Source: Theropithecus gelada
Taxonomy: Eukaryota > Chordata > Mammalia > Primates > Cercopithecidae
Reading direction: 5' to 3'
NCBI RefSeq assembly: GCF_003255815.1
Contig: NW_020257756.1
Coordinates: 1,152,210 to 1,216,209, forward strand
Length of the DNA stretch: 64,000 nucleotides
Shown: in pieces, positions 46,193-58,440 of the stretch
Position numbering within the stretch: position 1 is the stretch's first letter
How the letters are laid out: every line of letters starts with the position of its first letter
Position numbers and translations under genes: made by a program
The notes under the pieces: generated by a model
Databases searched by the model: none
The model's input: only the letters and a program-made list of their open reading frames with translations
Told to the model about the DNA's origin: nothing

Positions 46193-46224
46193 AATTAATA
46201 ATAGAAATATGAACAGCTGGAAAC
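46193..46224 (+). repeat. Direct repeat copy 1
   Basis: A 32-bp unit ending in ATGAACAGCTGGAAAC that recurs at 46321-46352 with three mismatches. Confidence 0.85.
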
Positions 46225-46320
46225 AGATGCCTGAAGACACAAAAGCATGAGACATATTCGAAAACAGTATTACATATTTAAAAAGGAAATACTTAAAGTT
46301 AATTTTGGTTTATAAATGTT

Positions 46321-46352
46321 AATTAATAATAAGACTATGAACAGCTGGAAAC
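46321..46352 (+). repeat. Direct repeat copy 2
   Basis: The second copy of the 32-bp unit, 128 bp downstream of the first. The final 17 bases are identical between copies. Confidence 0.85.
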
Positions 46353-49249
46353 TTTGTCTTTCCCCCCTGTATTTTCAATGATTTTTTTCTCTTTTAAAAA
46401 GATTTTCAAAAATTAAATTTGCAAGGTTTTCAGTCATCTGTGTTTCTAATGAAGAGAAGTAAAACAAAAGTGCCCAATAAACAAACTTTTACAAACCTCA
46501 GGAAATCCTTATAGGGAAATATCCTTATATTAGGCCATATTTGTTTTACCTCTCTTCATACAGGGATAGAAACTAGGCAGAATTGTGAGTCTTGGGCAGG
46601 ATTGAGAAGTTTTACGATAGACTTTATAGTATGTGTTTATGATTGAACCATGTACATGTATTAACTATTCAAAAAATAGATGAAAAATTCATTGATACTA
46701 TACAATATGCAATGCAAAGGAGAGAATGTGTTAAGGAAAGAAAGTTTTGATTCAGTTGTAAATAATAATAACAGCAAGAGTCTTTGGATGAGTCAGAGTG
46801 GTTTCCTGAAGGAGCTTGCCTGGGACTTTGTTAGTGCTAGAATCTTCTTGACCATGTTTTCCCCATCTTGGTGGAGTGGCTGTTAGAGCCCAGAAAGGAG
46901 ATGGAGGATGTGAACGAAGCCAGGCCATCCTAGGTGGAGAAAGAAGTGTCCCAGGATTGAGGCCTCTAAAAGTAAGAGTCTCTGCTCCACAAAATAGAAA
47001 GCAGAGCTGTTTTGTGTGTTTGTTTTGTTTTACTAAGCTCTGTGATACCTCTTAGAAACTTCTAAACCAGTTAGTTTACGATGGAACTAGATGAAACCGA
47101 TTCATTTACAATGATGGTGACCCCTGTATTTATTTTCATGCTCAAAGCCTAGTTAAATCTGGGTCACCAGTTACTAACGTGATCTGTGGCAGCACAGAGG
47201 AGAGAACAAATTAATCACAGACCTTAATAGGTCTCAGGATCAGAAAAAGTCCAGAAGCAAAGTCTGAAGCTTCTCAAAGAGATTTTCATTTTCTTTGTGC
47301 AATGAAGATTTCTTTACCAGGAAGGCAGAGATGATTCAGTTGGGGCAATCTGCTTATTTCTATTTGACCAAACAAGGAGTGTGTGTATGTGAGGGGGTCT
47401 TGTTTTCCTTTTTCTTTCAAATGCTCTTCATTTGCTCCCTTCCATGAAATTTGCATCCAAATCCTGGTGTTGTATCCTTCTTGGAAAGTGATCTCATCTT
47501 ATGAGTCACTTTTGCAACTACTTGATTTGGACATGGGTTTCTTATTGCAGATGTGTGGGAACCCCTCAAGTTTTCCAGCCATAATCTCCTCAAAGGAGAG
47601 CAATGTTATCACCCCAACCCCAAAAGTGTGGAATAATAATTTATATGTACATGCATATCTTCAGGGCATATTATTGGCTCTCGATAAAAGGCAAATAGTG
47701 ATGATAAGCCTTGAAGTTTGCCTTTCAAAGATAGCAGACAGCAAACTACGTGAGCCATTTTGCAAACAGATTCAAAAGATGAAGTTCTGAACTTTCATTT
47801 CCTGTCTGTCGGGTTTCTTTGAAGTGGGAGTTAACCCTGACATGAAACAGCTCCAGAAACTGAGCTATGCCCAGTTGTTTTTGGCCTGATAATTTGACCC
47901 TCAGTGATGACTCCCACACATAACTGGGTGTCTTTAATGACTCACTCTTCTCCTCTTAGAAATAGGTCTCCAGACATTTGTGCATTTCCCAGTCTCTGTG
48001 TTACAGCATCTCTGGAAGAACAAAAGAATAGCTTACTTTAACAAATGAAATCAAATGAATTGTCTGCTCCCTCTCTAAATCAAGCCTTTTTTTTTTTTTC
48101 AACAGAACCTTCCCTACCTTCTTTGTTCTTGTTTGTAGTAGAGCTCTTCTAATTAAAAATCTTATATTAAATGAAATAAATAACTCATCTCCTGGGTGGC
48201 AAAAAAATGAAGGAAGATTTTGCCTGAGTAACCTAGGAAGAGTAATTCAAAGCTGTTTTTCATTTTTATTGAGGGAAGAATAAGAAAAAAATGATTTTGT
48301 TTGTGAAAACCGTGGAATTTGGTCAAATGCATTTAACATGAAGACTGAAATCTGTTTTTACGCAGCCTCATTGAGAACTGAGGTACTGGGGTGGGGATGG
48401 AGTGCTGATTTGAAAAGAATCCCAAAACTGCCTTTTTAAAATTTTGCCACAAACACTAGTCTCTAAAAATTCTAATTGTCTCCCGCTTGAAAAAGACCAA
48501 CCTTCAAAAGTATAACATGATCTTTAGAGAGGACTTATGTTGTGTAAATTATTTTAAATTAGGGTCAAAGTGATTTCGTCCTGGAGAACTAAATGACTCC
48601 TTTTTGAAATCAATTTTTATTTTCTTCTGCCATTATCAAAGAGTGAATTTTTAATATAAAAAAGTCAATAAATGTAAAGCTTATATATTAAAGTTATATT
48701 TCTACTATGTGCGCCAGGAGCTCCATCTTCCCATTTCAGTTTAAAATGCCTAAAACAGATATATTATTTTTAAAATGTCCATAGTTTTCCTTTTTTTTTT
48801 TTTTAACAACCATGCTGACTTTATGGAGCTTTTCTTTTTTTATGTGTATGCTTTATTCTATTTGGCATCAGATAAGAAAATATTACTTACATTTTTATAA
48901 GTAAAGAAATTCAGTTTCTCAAGACACAGTTTCTATATAATCAAATAAATAAAGTCTAGTGGTCCTATAAAATCTCTACAAATGCTCCAATTCTAGTGTT
49001 CTGTGCCTTTGGCCACTGAGCCTGCATAAATATTTAAAGGATTCTTCTCCCAGATGGAATATTGGATTTAATGTGGCAGTTGTTACATAATTTTATATGT
49101 TAACATATTGCTATATGCCTATTAATATATAATCTTTGAATGCACACACTTTTTCTCTCATCAATTGATATGTTTTATGTTTGTTTCCCCAATAAGATGA
49201 TAGATCCCTGAGGTCAAAAGGCCATTGCTTATACTTCTTTCTCTTAGAG
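46353..49249. other. Unique intergenic sequence
   Basis: About 2.9 kb. A 135-codon open frame (47383-47790, plus) has no recognised domain, and the annotated start may be arbitrary. T runs lie near 48088 and 48791. No transposon is assigned. Confidence 0.4.
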
Positions 49250-49465
49250 AATGTGATATAATGTTGAATAGTAGAAATTGAATAAATACAAAATCAGAAT
49301 ACCTCATGCTCAATCCCTGATTCTGCCCCTTGCTACTATTCAGGTTCTTTGAGTATTCCTTTAAAATAAGAGTGCATATCTATCTCACAGGGTTGATGAG
49401 ACCTGTGTGTAATGGCTTTGTGAACTTTAAAGTTCTATACAAATATTTGGTTGACCCTCAAAGGG
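49250..49465 (+). mobile_element. MIR SINE
   Basis: A plus-strand MIR with GTGATATAATGTTGAATAGT, CTGATTCTGCCCCTTGCTAC and TATCTCACAGGGTTGATGAG in order, then TGTGAACTTTAAAGTTCTAT. Confidence 0.82.
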
Positions 49466-50144
49466 TGAGTACTGGTCAGCTAGATGAAAGCTTTGGAGAT
49501 GGAGAGGAGAGAAAGCCAGGCAGCACATGAAAGAGAGGGAAGGGGACCAACTTTGGTTCACAGTCCTTAGTGTTTTCTGGGCAGTTCCTTCAGAGCTAAG
49601 TCATACTCTGATGTTCATGCTGCTCCTCTGGCCTCAGCTTGAAATAGCATCTCTTCGTCTCCATGGGCCAATGCCACTGGCAGGTTACTGTCGGTCAGTC
49701 TCCTCAGTAAGTTTTCAGGCTCAATGCTTTGCAACCATGCATGACTCCTTCTTGACTCTTCTCCATCCTCATGCATAAGCAGTGCTGTTGCTCATTGCTC
49801 ATTTGAAAATTGTTCACAGCCATTCCTTCCTTTCTTTTCTCATAGTCGCCATCTGAGTCCCCGCTCTTGTTCCTTTGTATAGAGAATGGGAGAGACTCCA
49901 GAGGACCAGAGATAGGCAAGTGTCCTCCAGGTAAGTAGAAAGGTTCAGAAACAATAGTTTGGTGACTTTATTTTATTGCAATTCTGCCCCATAGTTTTTA
50001 GCATTTATTATTTGAAAATTAGTCAGTCACCACTTAAAAGGAGATATGATCTCATTTACTTCCTAACATTACAGGGCCGGCCGTGCGTGAAATGCTGTGG
50101 GTACCATGTGTGAACTCAGCATTTGGCAGGAGTCATTCTCTCAA

Positions 50145-50690
50145 ACCACATGACTTAAACATCTACTGTGTATTTGGGGGATATAGAGATATAAATACGG
50201 TACATTCTTCATGCTTAATACGCTCATAGTCTAATGAAAGAGGCAGCTACATAATGTGTAATATGGCACAGATGAATATAATGTAATAAGAACAGTTAAG
50301 AATGGGCAGGTGATGTTGCAGGTTCCCAGGAGAGGAACAGCTTACACTGCTGGGGCCAAGAGATCAGGGAAGACTTTCTGGTAAAGAGGATGCCTAAAGA
50401 GAGTATAAGTTTATCAGAGAATTGATGTTGATGGGGAGAGGGTATTCCAGCCAGAGGAGAGGGCATGAGCAAAACGCAAGGAGACAGGACGCGTTCTGGT
50501 GTATGCATATGAACTACAAGCAATTTCGTGTTCCTGGATTGCACAGCTCCCCCACGGTATGACAGGTCTGGGGGACAGGAAAGAGCTTACTTCTTTCATA
50601 ATGTTCTGAAATCAAGATGGGAAGACATATGGTGACAAGTGAGGAAAATAGAATGGATTAGTAACTGTAGGAAACCTCTGTCCAAAGATG
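50145..50690 (+). repeat. Ancient mammalian-wide repeat, family not assigned
   Basis: The words ACATCTACTGTGTATTTGG, GAAGACTTTCTGGTAAAGAG, GGTATTCCAGCCAGAGGAG and GGGCATGAGCAAAACGCAAGG occur in the order of a common old mammalian repeat. I recognise the type but not its name. Confidence 0.5.
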
Positions 50691-50744
50691 GAGAGGCAAA
50701 TATGAAATATGAAACAGGATAGATTTTAGCTCTATAAATTTGTA

Positions 50745-50875
50745 CATTAAATCAACAATGATTTACTAAGCACCTAACATGTACTAGACCTGCAATTAAA
50801 ATGGTTTTGAAGAAAGAATCCTTGCCCTCAAGGATTTTGCTGTCTGATGAGAGGCCTGCTCAATATAGTTTTGGC
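50745..50875 (+). repeat. Second fragment of a similar ancient repeat
   Basis: TTACTAAGCACCTAACATGT, ACTAGACCTGCAATTAAAAT and TTGCCCTCAAGGATTTTGC match the opening part of the same old repeat type. Confidence 0.45.
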
Positions 50876-51929
50876 AGTGATTTAAATTGAGCTATTGAAT
50901 GCAGTAAAGTAGAACTGGAAGAAGTAATTTCTATGACGGAGCAGACCCAGCATTCTCCCAATGCCCTGATGGTTTGCACTGAAAGGGTGACTCCAACCAG
51001 GTACTTAATAATAGCATGTATTGGCCATTGCCAACCAATGGAGTACTGATTTTGATATGGAGGGTGATCTTTCCACCAAAATATTAGGGCCTAGAGAACG
51101 CCTCTATTCTTATGAAAGATACACACAAAACAACAATCATACAGCATTCGGAGAGGAAGTGAATGCTAGAACTACATGGTACAATGGGAGAAAGAAACCA
51201 GGCTTGGGTAACATAACACACACAGCATAAGAATGGTGACCATTTTATCTGAGCTAGAAAATATGATATGATTTCTAGTTTAGCGTGGCAGATTGAAACT
51301 ATTTATTTTAGTCCCTGGGGAAACCCTGTTAAATAATAATCAAGTGATAAACCAGGGAGACAGAAACAGTAGTACCTTCAAGAACCATTTGCTATTTAAA
51401 TTATATCCACGATATTTAAATGAAAGCTAACTTACAAACACGCATATAAGAATATGGCCAGATACATTATATTCTTTCTTCCCTCATTTCTTACCTTTCT
51501 GCATGCAGTAGGATTTCTTTCAAAAGCTTCATTAGTAAATGATAGGTTGGATATACAAGCCAGATAAGCTTGTTTTTCTCCCATTTTCATTACTAAAATT
51601 TAATGATTAATATTTAATATTAATTAAATATATATTATCATTTAACCATGAAAATGTTTCAAATTCCTCCAATATTTACATCTCCCTACATATAGATATA
51701 CATAAATATATCTGTGTATGTTTACACATTTTAATATATTTAGCATGAGTGCATTTTATTTTGATTGATATGATGTGAGCAAGGCACTGGAATCTGATAT
51801 GTAGCACAGCCCTTGGGTTATTTCTGTGTAGGGGGTCTGTATTACTGAATGGGAGAAATACTGCTTAGGAATTACACCCTAAAGGTGAACTTGTTCCAAG
51901 ATGAGTCAATAGCCACAATTTTTTGTTAT
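50876..51929. other. Unique sequence
   Basis: About 1 kb, AT-rich, with a TAATATTAA-rich patch at 51600-51645. No element is recognised. Confidence 0.4.
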
Positions 51930-52290
51930 CTATTTGTTTATTCATGTACTGTTGCAGCATAAGTAATATATAAAATGCGCAAACCTTAAACTTACAGGTT
52001 GATCAGTTTTGGTAACTATATAGCGCCACAAAACTACCAGTAAATAAAAACACAGGCTATTTTATATCACCCAAGAAAATTCCAGCATGTTCCTTTGAAG
52101 TCACTGCATTGCACAACTGCCACTACCACTTTCTGATTTTATCAGCAAAGATTAATTTTGCCTGCTCTTGGGCATAATGTAAATGAAATCACAGTTTGTA
52201 TTCTTTTTTGTCTAGCATCTTAATGGTTTTGAGATTCATCCGTGTCATGGCAAGTAGCATTTTTATTTTGTTTCCAAAATTTTCTAGTTA
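51930..52290 (-). mobile_element. Old L1M 3' end fragment
   Basis: The pattern matches the reverse complement of an old L1M 3'UTR/ORF2 end: GTTGCAGCATAAGTAATATA, CAGTTTTGGTAACTATATAG, GCACAACTGCCACTACCAC and TTGAGATTCATCCGTGTCAT. Confidence 0.65.
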
Positions 52291-52322
52291 TTTGTTTTTA
52301 AAAATCATTTTCCATGTTTACA

Positions 52323-52715
52323 CTCTACTTAGCTCCCACTTATGAGTGAGAACATGTGGTATTTGCCTTTCTGTGTCTGGCTTGTTTCACTTAAGATAAT
52401 GGCCTCCAGTTCCATCCATGTTGTTGCAAAAGACATGATTTCATTCTTTCTTATGGCTAAATAGTATTTCATGGTGTATGTATATATAAAGGGGTTATAC
52501 ACACACATACACACACATACACGATGGAATACTATTATAAACACCACAATTCTTTATGCACTCATCTATTGATGGACAGTTAGGTTGATTTCATCTCTTT
52601 GCTATTGTGAATAGTGCTGCTATAAACATACTAGTGGAGGTATCTTTTTGATGGAATGATTTATTTTTCTTTGGGTATATACCCAGTAGTGGGATTGCTG
52701 GATTGAATGGTAGTT
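52323..52715 (-). mobile_element. L1 fragment (L1PB/L1MA type)
   Basis: The minus-strand end of ORF2: CTCCCACTTATGAGTGAGAAC, CCTCCAGTTCCATCCATGTTG, then TCTTTGCTATTGTGAATAGTG and TATACCCAGTAGTGGGATTG. A TA/CA simple repeat interrupts it at about 52480-52522. Confidence 0.85.
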
Positions 52716-55048
52716 TTCTCTTTTACTACTTTCACAATACATTTTGGTATATATTGTGACTTGTTGAATGGCCTAACATGTGGTCTATCTTGGTGAATGT
52801 TCTGTGCTCTTGAAAAGAACTGTATTCTGTGGTTACTGTATGTAGTACTCTGTAAAAGTCAATTAGTCATGTTAGTTAATAGTGTTGTTCCAATATGCTA
52901 TATCCATATTTATTGTCTATCTGTTCTATCAATTTTTGAAACTGAGTGTCAAAACCCTCTCCTATGATTATGGTTTCACATGTATCTTCCTTTATTTTTG
53001 TTATTTTTAAATCAAATATTTGATCTCTTCTTAGGTGCACACATTTTTAAAATTGTTAGAGAACAATTGGAGAAAACATTCTTAAGGGAATTAACTTTCT
53101 ATAATCATGAAGTGTTTCCATTTAAGAAGTAATCAAATATAATATCTGATAATACATCTTGATTTGAATTTCATTTTGTCAGATATAAATGTAGCTATAC
53201 ATATACATAATATGTATATATATGATACAGCTATATATATCTTATGTTTTTTGTTTGCATAGTATGTCACTTCCCATCATTTTATTTTCATCATGTCTAA
53301 GTCTACATAATTAAAGTGCACTACTTTTAGACAGTATATGGTTGAGTTGGGCTTTTCATATGCAGTCTAATTTCTGTCTTTTAAATGGATGGTGGGGGTT
53401 GTTTTATGTAATGTAATTATTGCTATGATTGAGTTTAAGACTAGCAATTTGTTATTTGTTTCTATTTGTCTCTTCTTTATTTTTCTGCTTTACTGTTGAT
53501 CAATTAAACATGTTTCATTCCATTTATCTTCTCTATTGACTTTCTAGCTATATCTCTTTGTATTTTTTACCAGTATTTTATATACTAAATATGCATGTAT
53601 GTCACAGTTTACCTTCTAAGAATGTCCTGTTTTTTGAACAACGTAAGAATTTTATAATGGTATAATTTCATTTACCTCCACCTCTGGACCTTTGTTCTAT
53701 TTGGTTATTTATTCTACATCTACATATGTTATCAACCTAAAAATATATTCTTTTTTCTTAAAAGAGTTAATAGTTTTAAAAAGCAATTAACTGCACACAC
53801 ACACACACACACACACACATAATGTAGATAATAAAAATGATCTTTTATATTTAGCCACATATTTACACTTTACAATGTTCTTCATTCCTTCCTGCAGATC
53901 CACTCATCCATCTGCTATCATTCACCTACTGCCTAAAGCCTTTATTTTAGTGTAGGACTGCTAGAGACAGACTCAGCTTACTTTTTACTGGGTATAGAAT
54001 TGTAAGTTAACAGATTTTTGTTAAGCAATTTAAAAATTTTATTCTGTTGTTGTCTGGCCTTCATTGTATTTAACGAAAAACTAGCCACAATTCTTATTCT
54101 TATTCCCCTAAATGTAATGTATTTTTCTTCTCTGGATGCTTTTAAGATTTTTCTCCTTGCCTATCATTATCAGAAGTATGAGGAGTGTCTAAATGTGATT
54201 TTGCTTGTATTTTTACTGTTTTGAATTTGGCTGAGCTTTATGAATCTCCAGGTTGATTTGTTTCAATTTTGGAAATTCTTAAGCCTTTTCTCTTCAAATA
54301 TTCTAAACCATCCATTCTCTTCTTTCCTTCTTGGTCACCAATTATACAAGGTTAGACAACTTGATATGGCCCCAGAAAACTCAGATGAAAATTTCAAGTT
54401 GTTTTCCCTATTTTTTTCTCTTTTAGTTTTAATTTAAAACATTTCCATTGACCCATTTTAAGTTTACTAATCAATTTTTTTTTTTTTTTGCTGTGTCCAG
54501 TCTCTGCTAAGCACATTCAGTGAATTCTTCGATTCCAGTATTGTACATTTTCAGTGCTAGAATTTCCATTTGGCTATCTTTTTATAGATTCCATTTTTTT
54601 CTGGTGAAATTCTCAGTGTATTTCCACATGTTGCCTATCTTTTCTAGTAGACCTTTTCACATATTCATTGTAGCTATGTTAAAGCTCCTATCTGTTCACT
54701 GCAACATCTGGGTCAACTGTGGTTTATGTCTGTTGAATGTTTTTTCCATTGGGTAACATTGTCCTGCTTTATGTCTCATAATTTTTCATTGTATCCCAGA
54801 CTTTGTGTGAAAACGTACTCTGGACACTGAAGTGCATACTATTTATTGCTAGAAAATAGTATTCCTTCCATTATCAGGCTGTGATGGTGAGAGGTTGAGA
54901 CAATTTAATCATTAATTCAGTTGGTCTGGGTTTTGTTATGGCTTTAATTAGATTCAGATTATCTCCGGGTTTAAAAGTCTTGAAGATGAGATCTGCAGGT
55001 CTTGAGATCTGTGCACCAGCAAGACTCTAAAGATCTCTCTATACTTAG
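52716..55048 (-). mobile_element. Old L1M composite, ORF2 to 5' region (first part)
   Basis: The long stretch follows old L1M sequence on the minus strand: GTGGTCTATCTTGGTGAATG, ATTTGTCTCTTCTTTATTTT, CTTACTTTTTACTGGGTATAG and GTTGTCTGGCCTTCATTG, ending with GGTTTTGTTATGGCTTTAA. It is heavily decayed and probably more than one element. Small open frames (54018-54756) are antisense to it. It continues after the AluJ. Confidence 0.65.
53794..53820 (+). repeat. (CA)n microsatellite
   Basis: About thirteen uninterrupted CA units within the L1M composite. Confidence 0.95.
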
Positions 55049-55401
55049 CCTAGCGATCATCATTCTTTTAATTTTTATTTATTTATTTATTTATTTTGAT
55101 ACGGGGTCTCACTCTGTTGCCCAGGCTGGAGTGCAGTGACACCATGTTGGCTCACTGCAACTTCCACCTCCCAGGCTCAAGTGACTCTCCCATCTCAGCC
55201 TCCCAGGTAGCTGGGACTCCAGGCATGTGCTACCATCCCTGGCTAGTTTTTGTGTCTTTTGGGGTAGAGGCAGGGTTTCACCATGTTGCCCAGGCTAGTC
55301 TCAAATTTCTGAGCTCAAGCTCAGGCCAATGCCTCGGCCTCCCAAAGTGCTGGGATTGCAGGCGTGAGCCACTGTGCCCAACCCTAGCTATCACCATTCT
55401 T
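55049..55401 (-). mobile_element. AluJ SINE with target-site duplications
   Basis: The body, 55068-55382, is a minus-strand Alu. A TTTA-repeat tail lies at 55075-55098. AluJ-like features include TGTTGCCCAGGCTAGTCTCA and GCTCAAGCTCAGGCCAATGC. The duplications are CCTAGCGATCATCATTCTT (55049-55067) and CCTAGCTATCACCATTCTT (55383-55401), 17 of 19 identical. Confidence 0.93.
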
Positions 55402-56240
55402 ACCTGCACGATATCTCTTTCTGCTTTATAATCCAGCAGATAGCTTTGCAGTTTCTAGGAAGCTTTCTTTGCACCTCTGCCCTCCCCTCGTCCACTTACT
55501 TTCTGCACTTCAAGAGATCTCCCTATATCTATCTGCTCTTTGCTGTGTTCCATCTGGTGAAGGCCTGGTGCCCTCTGGGCATGAAGATGGGATCTATCGC
55601 AGTTTTCCTGCCCTGACCTTGTCTTCACTGGGCCACTACCATGTACTTAGTGAAGCCTTTTGTACCCCTGAGAGATGTGTCTTGGCTTTCCTGCCCTACC
55701 CTCATCCTTTGATGGGCTACTGGGAAACAATCTGTAAAAGCTCTGAGTGTTTTGGGAGAGTCGTCCTGTAAGCTCTGCTGCCCTGATCCCAGCCCTTTTC
55801 AGACTACTGTCTGTCACTTGATGAAGGGTTCATGCACCTTGGAGGTTATTTTCTCAGTCCTTTTCCCTTGCCCCCAGCCTTTGATATGCTGCCGTTGTGC
55901 ACTATGTGAAGGCACCACAGGAAAATATTGAAAGATGAGTGCGAATTCACTCTGTGATTCTTGCACCTTGGGATTCCAGTCCATCATGTCAATACATATA
56001 TGACCATGAAAACTTTGTTTAAAATTTTCCTGATTTCTTTTTCTCTCAATCTGTGACAGGTTTGGTCCTTGCACTACCAAACCATTGAAATATCTCTTCT
56101 CTCCTACAAAGAACCCATTCCTTTCTCAGCTCTCTGATAAGTTTCACAAAATTATGGTAATATTACTTATCTGACTTGTTTTTGTTAGGGTGGGGATAAT
56201 GGTCTCTTGTGACTTTCCACATCTTAATTGAAATTGAAAG
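55402..56240 (-). mobile_element. Old L1M composite, 5' region (second part)
   Basis: The continuation after the AluJ. It is more GC-rich, as L1M 5'UTRs are, and contains imperfect repeats of about 83-89 bp (55608-55955). The boundary at 56240 is approximate. Confidence 0.55.
55608..55955 (-). repeat. Four imperfect 83-89 bp tandem units in the L1M 5' region
   Basis: CTGCCCT- or TTGCCCC-type starts at 55608, 55691, 55778 and 55867 are each followed by a similar order of words (TCTTCACTGGGCC, TCCTTTGATGGGC, CCTTTTCAGACTAC, GCCTTTGATATGC). Spacing is 83, 87 and 89 bp. Confidence 0.6.
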
Positions 56241-56744
56241 TTAGCAGCATAAGTTTAAGCTGGTCTATGAGGTATGGCTTGAAGTACAGTTGGAATCCTG
56301 AAGCAACTGCCTGGAGATATTTCCAAGTAGTTTATGTGGGACTGTATATAGTTTCAGCTACTATGATAGGTAAACTGTCCCTCAATATGCCATCATTTCA
56401 AATTATCCCGCATAATGACATCATATGGATTTTATGAATGCTCATAATTACATGGGAAAAATTGGGAAATTTCAGAAGTTAATGTAAGGACTTCACAAAG
56501 AACTTAGCCCCAGAGACAAGGCAAATATCATGCCCATGAAGGTGGGTCAACTCACAAGGACCAGAATTCTCCTTGCTCCACCATCTATTTTCTCAGTACA
56601 AGAACTAGAATACCATTGTATTTTTGTCCACTCTGCTGTAGCAAGATGTATCCCTGAAATCAAGCCAACGGTTTATGGGGCAAAGTTCAGATTCTAACCT
56701 TTAAGAAAGTCTGACAGGACAGAATAGATCTTTGGGCAGCAACC
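56241..56744. other. Unique sequence
   Basis: About 500 bp with no element recognised. Confidence 0.4.
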
Positions 56745-56835
56745 TGAAGATATCTTGGCTTTAGCTTCTTCATCTGTAAAATGGAAATAATAGTAATAGC
56801 TGTCTCATAGGATTGTATAAGTTTTACATAAAGAC
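56745..56835 (+). mobile_element. MIR fragment
   Basis: TTCTTCATCTGTAAAATGGA, AATAATAGTAATAGCTGTCT and CATAGGATTGTATAAG match a plus-strand MIR core. Confidence 0.75.
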
Positions 56836-56944
56836 ACCTCTAGTATATACCTGAAACTGACGTTAATTCAAGATTACATTATTGACTTTACCCAGGCTAG
56901 GATGTATTGGGACTGGGATTGAAATCCAGCTCAGTCTTTTTTCT

Positions 56945-57062
56945 AAAGTTCCATACTAATTTTATAGATGACGAAAAGGAACTTCAAAGGGTAACTGATT
57001 TACCCAAAATGATGCAGAAGGTGAGTGCCAAAGTCAGCAAAGTCAGAATTCAAAGCTGGTGT
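56945..57062 (-). mobile_element. MIR fragment interrupted by AluY
   Basis: Reverse-complement MIR core: AGATGACGAAAAGGAACTTC, GGGTAACTGATTTACCC, TCAGAATTCAAAGCTGG. It stops at the poly(T) of the AluY. Confidence 0.65.
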
Positions 57063-57063
57063 T

Positions 57064-57107
<44 letters not shown>

Positions 57108-57201
57108 NNNNNNNNNNNNNNNNNNNNNNNNNNNNNNNNNNNNNNNNNNNNNNNNNNNNNNNNNNNNNNNNNNNNNNNNNNNNNNNNNNNNNNNNNNNNN
57201 N
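57108..57201. other. Assembly gap of 94 N inside poly(T)
   Basis: The unknown bases are bounded by T42 (57066-57107) and T43 (57202-57244). The gap lies wholly in the poly(T) tail of a minus-strand Alu. The open frames covering it are phenylalanine or lysine runs and are artefacts. Confidence 0.97.
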
Positions 57202-57245
<44 letters not shown>

Positions 57246-57513
57246 AGATGGAGTCTTGCTCTGTCACCCAGGCTGGAGTGCAGTGGCTCTATCTTGGCTC
57301 ACTGCAAGCTCCGCCTCCTGGGTTTACGCCATTCTCCTGCCTCAGCCTCCCTAGTAGCTAGGACTACAGGCACCTGCTACCACGCCCGGCTAATTTTTGT
57401 ATTTTTAGTAGAGACGGGGTTTCACCGTGTTAGCCAGGATGGTCTTGATCTCCTGACCTCGTGATCCGCCCGCCTCGGCCTCCCAAAATGCTAGGATTAC
57501 AGGCGTGAGCAAC
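57202..57513 (-). mobile_element. AluY-like SINE, slightly truncated at its 5' end
   Basis: A minus-strand Alu with body 57245-57513 and tail T43 plus T42 across the gap. It has GGCTCACTGCAAGCTCCGCC, GTTTACGCCATTCTCCTGCC and GACCTCGTGATCCGCCCGCC, typical of AluY. The last 16 or so bases of the left-monomer 5' end are missing: sequence leaves the Alu at CAGGCGTGAGC and continues AACTTGTATGATAT. It inserted into an older MIR. Confidence 0.92.
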
Positions 57514-58244
57514 TTGTATGATATCTTGTCTCCCAGTGCAAGTTCCATGGGCAGAGATAAAATGGTAGATGTGAGATATAGATAAAAATTAGAAGCAAAG
57601 CAGAAACATAATCAAAATAAGTACATCAAGTAAGTTCCTGGAGATTCATGAAGATGCTACAAGGAAATAAGTTGCTACTTATTTTATTCATTGATCAAAT
57701 AATGATTAGAGGCTAGTGTGTGTCATGCTTTATGCTAGAGTTAGCAATATAACATTGGACAAAACACAATAACACTCTTAAAAGCCTTACTTGCAGGAAA
57801 ATGACACAATTAAATGGTTATTAAAATAAAATATAAGATGGGTTACACCAAAAGAACTTAATATGATTTAGTCACTTGATTTTGAGTTTTTAAACTGGAA
57901 CTTCATTTAAACCAATTGATTTAAACTGAAGAACTGCTTACGGTTGCTGTATGAATTTGGCCTGAGTATAGCCAACTGTCAATGAATAGGCAAAATAGAG
58001 GCATAAATTTTTAAAATATTTTTTTGACTTGAGTTGCTAAGTTCCACTTCCTTCTCCAAACTCTAACAAGGATTGCTGAAATGTAACTTTTAATTTTTAT
58101 TTCATCTGCTCTCCCTTTCATTCTGCCTTACTAGATAGAACATGTTAATAAGCGTTGAAAAGCTCAGAAAGTGCAACAGCAGAAACAGTGGAAAGAATAT
58201 TGCTCCACTATAGTTCTTCCACGTTACTGCTCTAGTCATAGATG
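57514..58244. other. Mostly unique sequence with an old repeat fragment
   Basis: A weak old-repeat phrase (GTCATGCTTTATGCTAGAG, CAATATAACATTGGACAAAAC) is at about 57690-57790. Nothing else is recognised. Confidence 0.4.
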
Positions 58245-58440
58245 CAGCAAACATTTGTTCATCACATACTATGTGCAAGAGAGGTAAAATATGTTCACGA
58301 ATTTAATTTAATAACTCAACAACCCTTTGAGGAAGGTACTACTATTATCTCCATTTAGACATAAGTAAACGAGGTAGAGGCAGATTAAGTAATTTACACA
58401 AAGATAGTAAGTGGCAGGGCTGGGATTCAAAACAAGTTTA
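58245..58440 (-). mobile_element. MIR SINE
   Basis: A nearly complete minus-strand MIR: CATCACATACTATGTGCAAG, AACCCTTTGAGGAAGGTACT, ATTATCTCCATTTAGACATA, AAGTGGCAGGGCTGGGATTC. Confidence 0.88.

Noticed and set aside
56907..57464. 185-codon open frame across the gap
   Set aside because: It is made of poly(T) (phenylalanine), unknown bases and Alu sequence.
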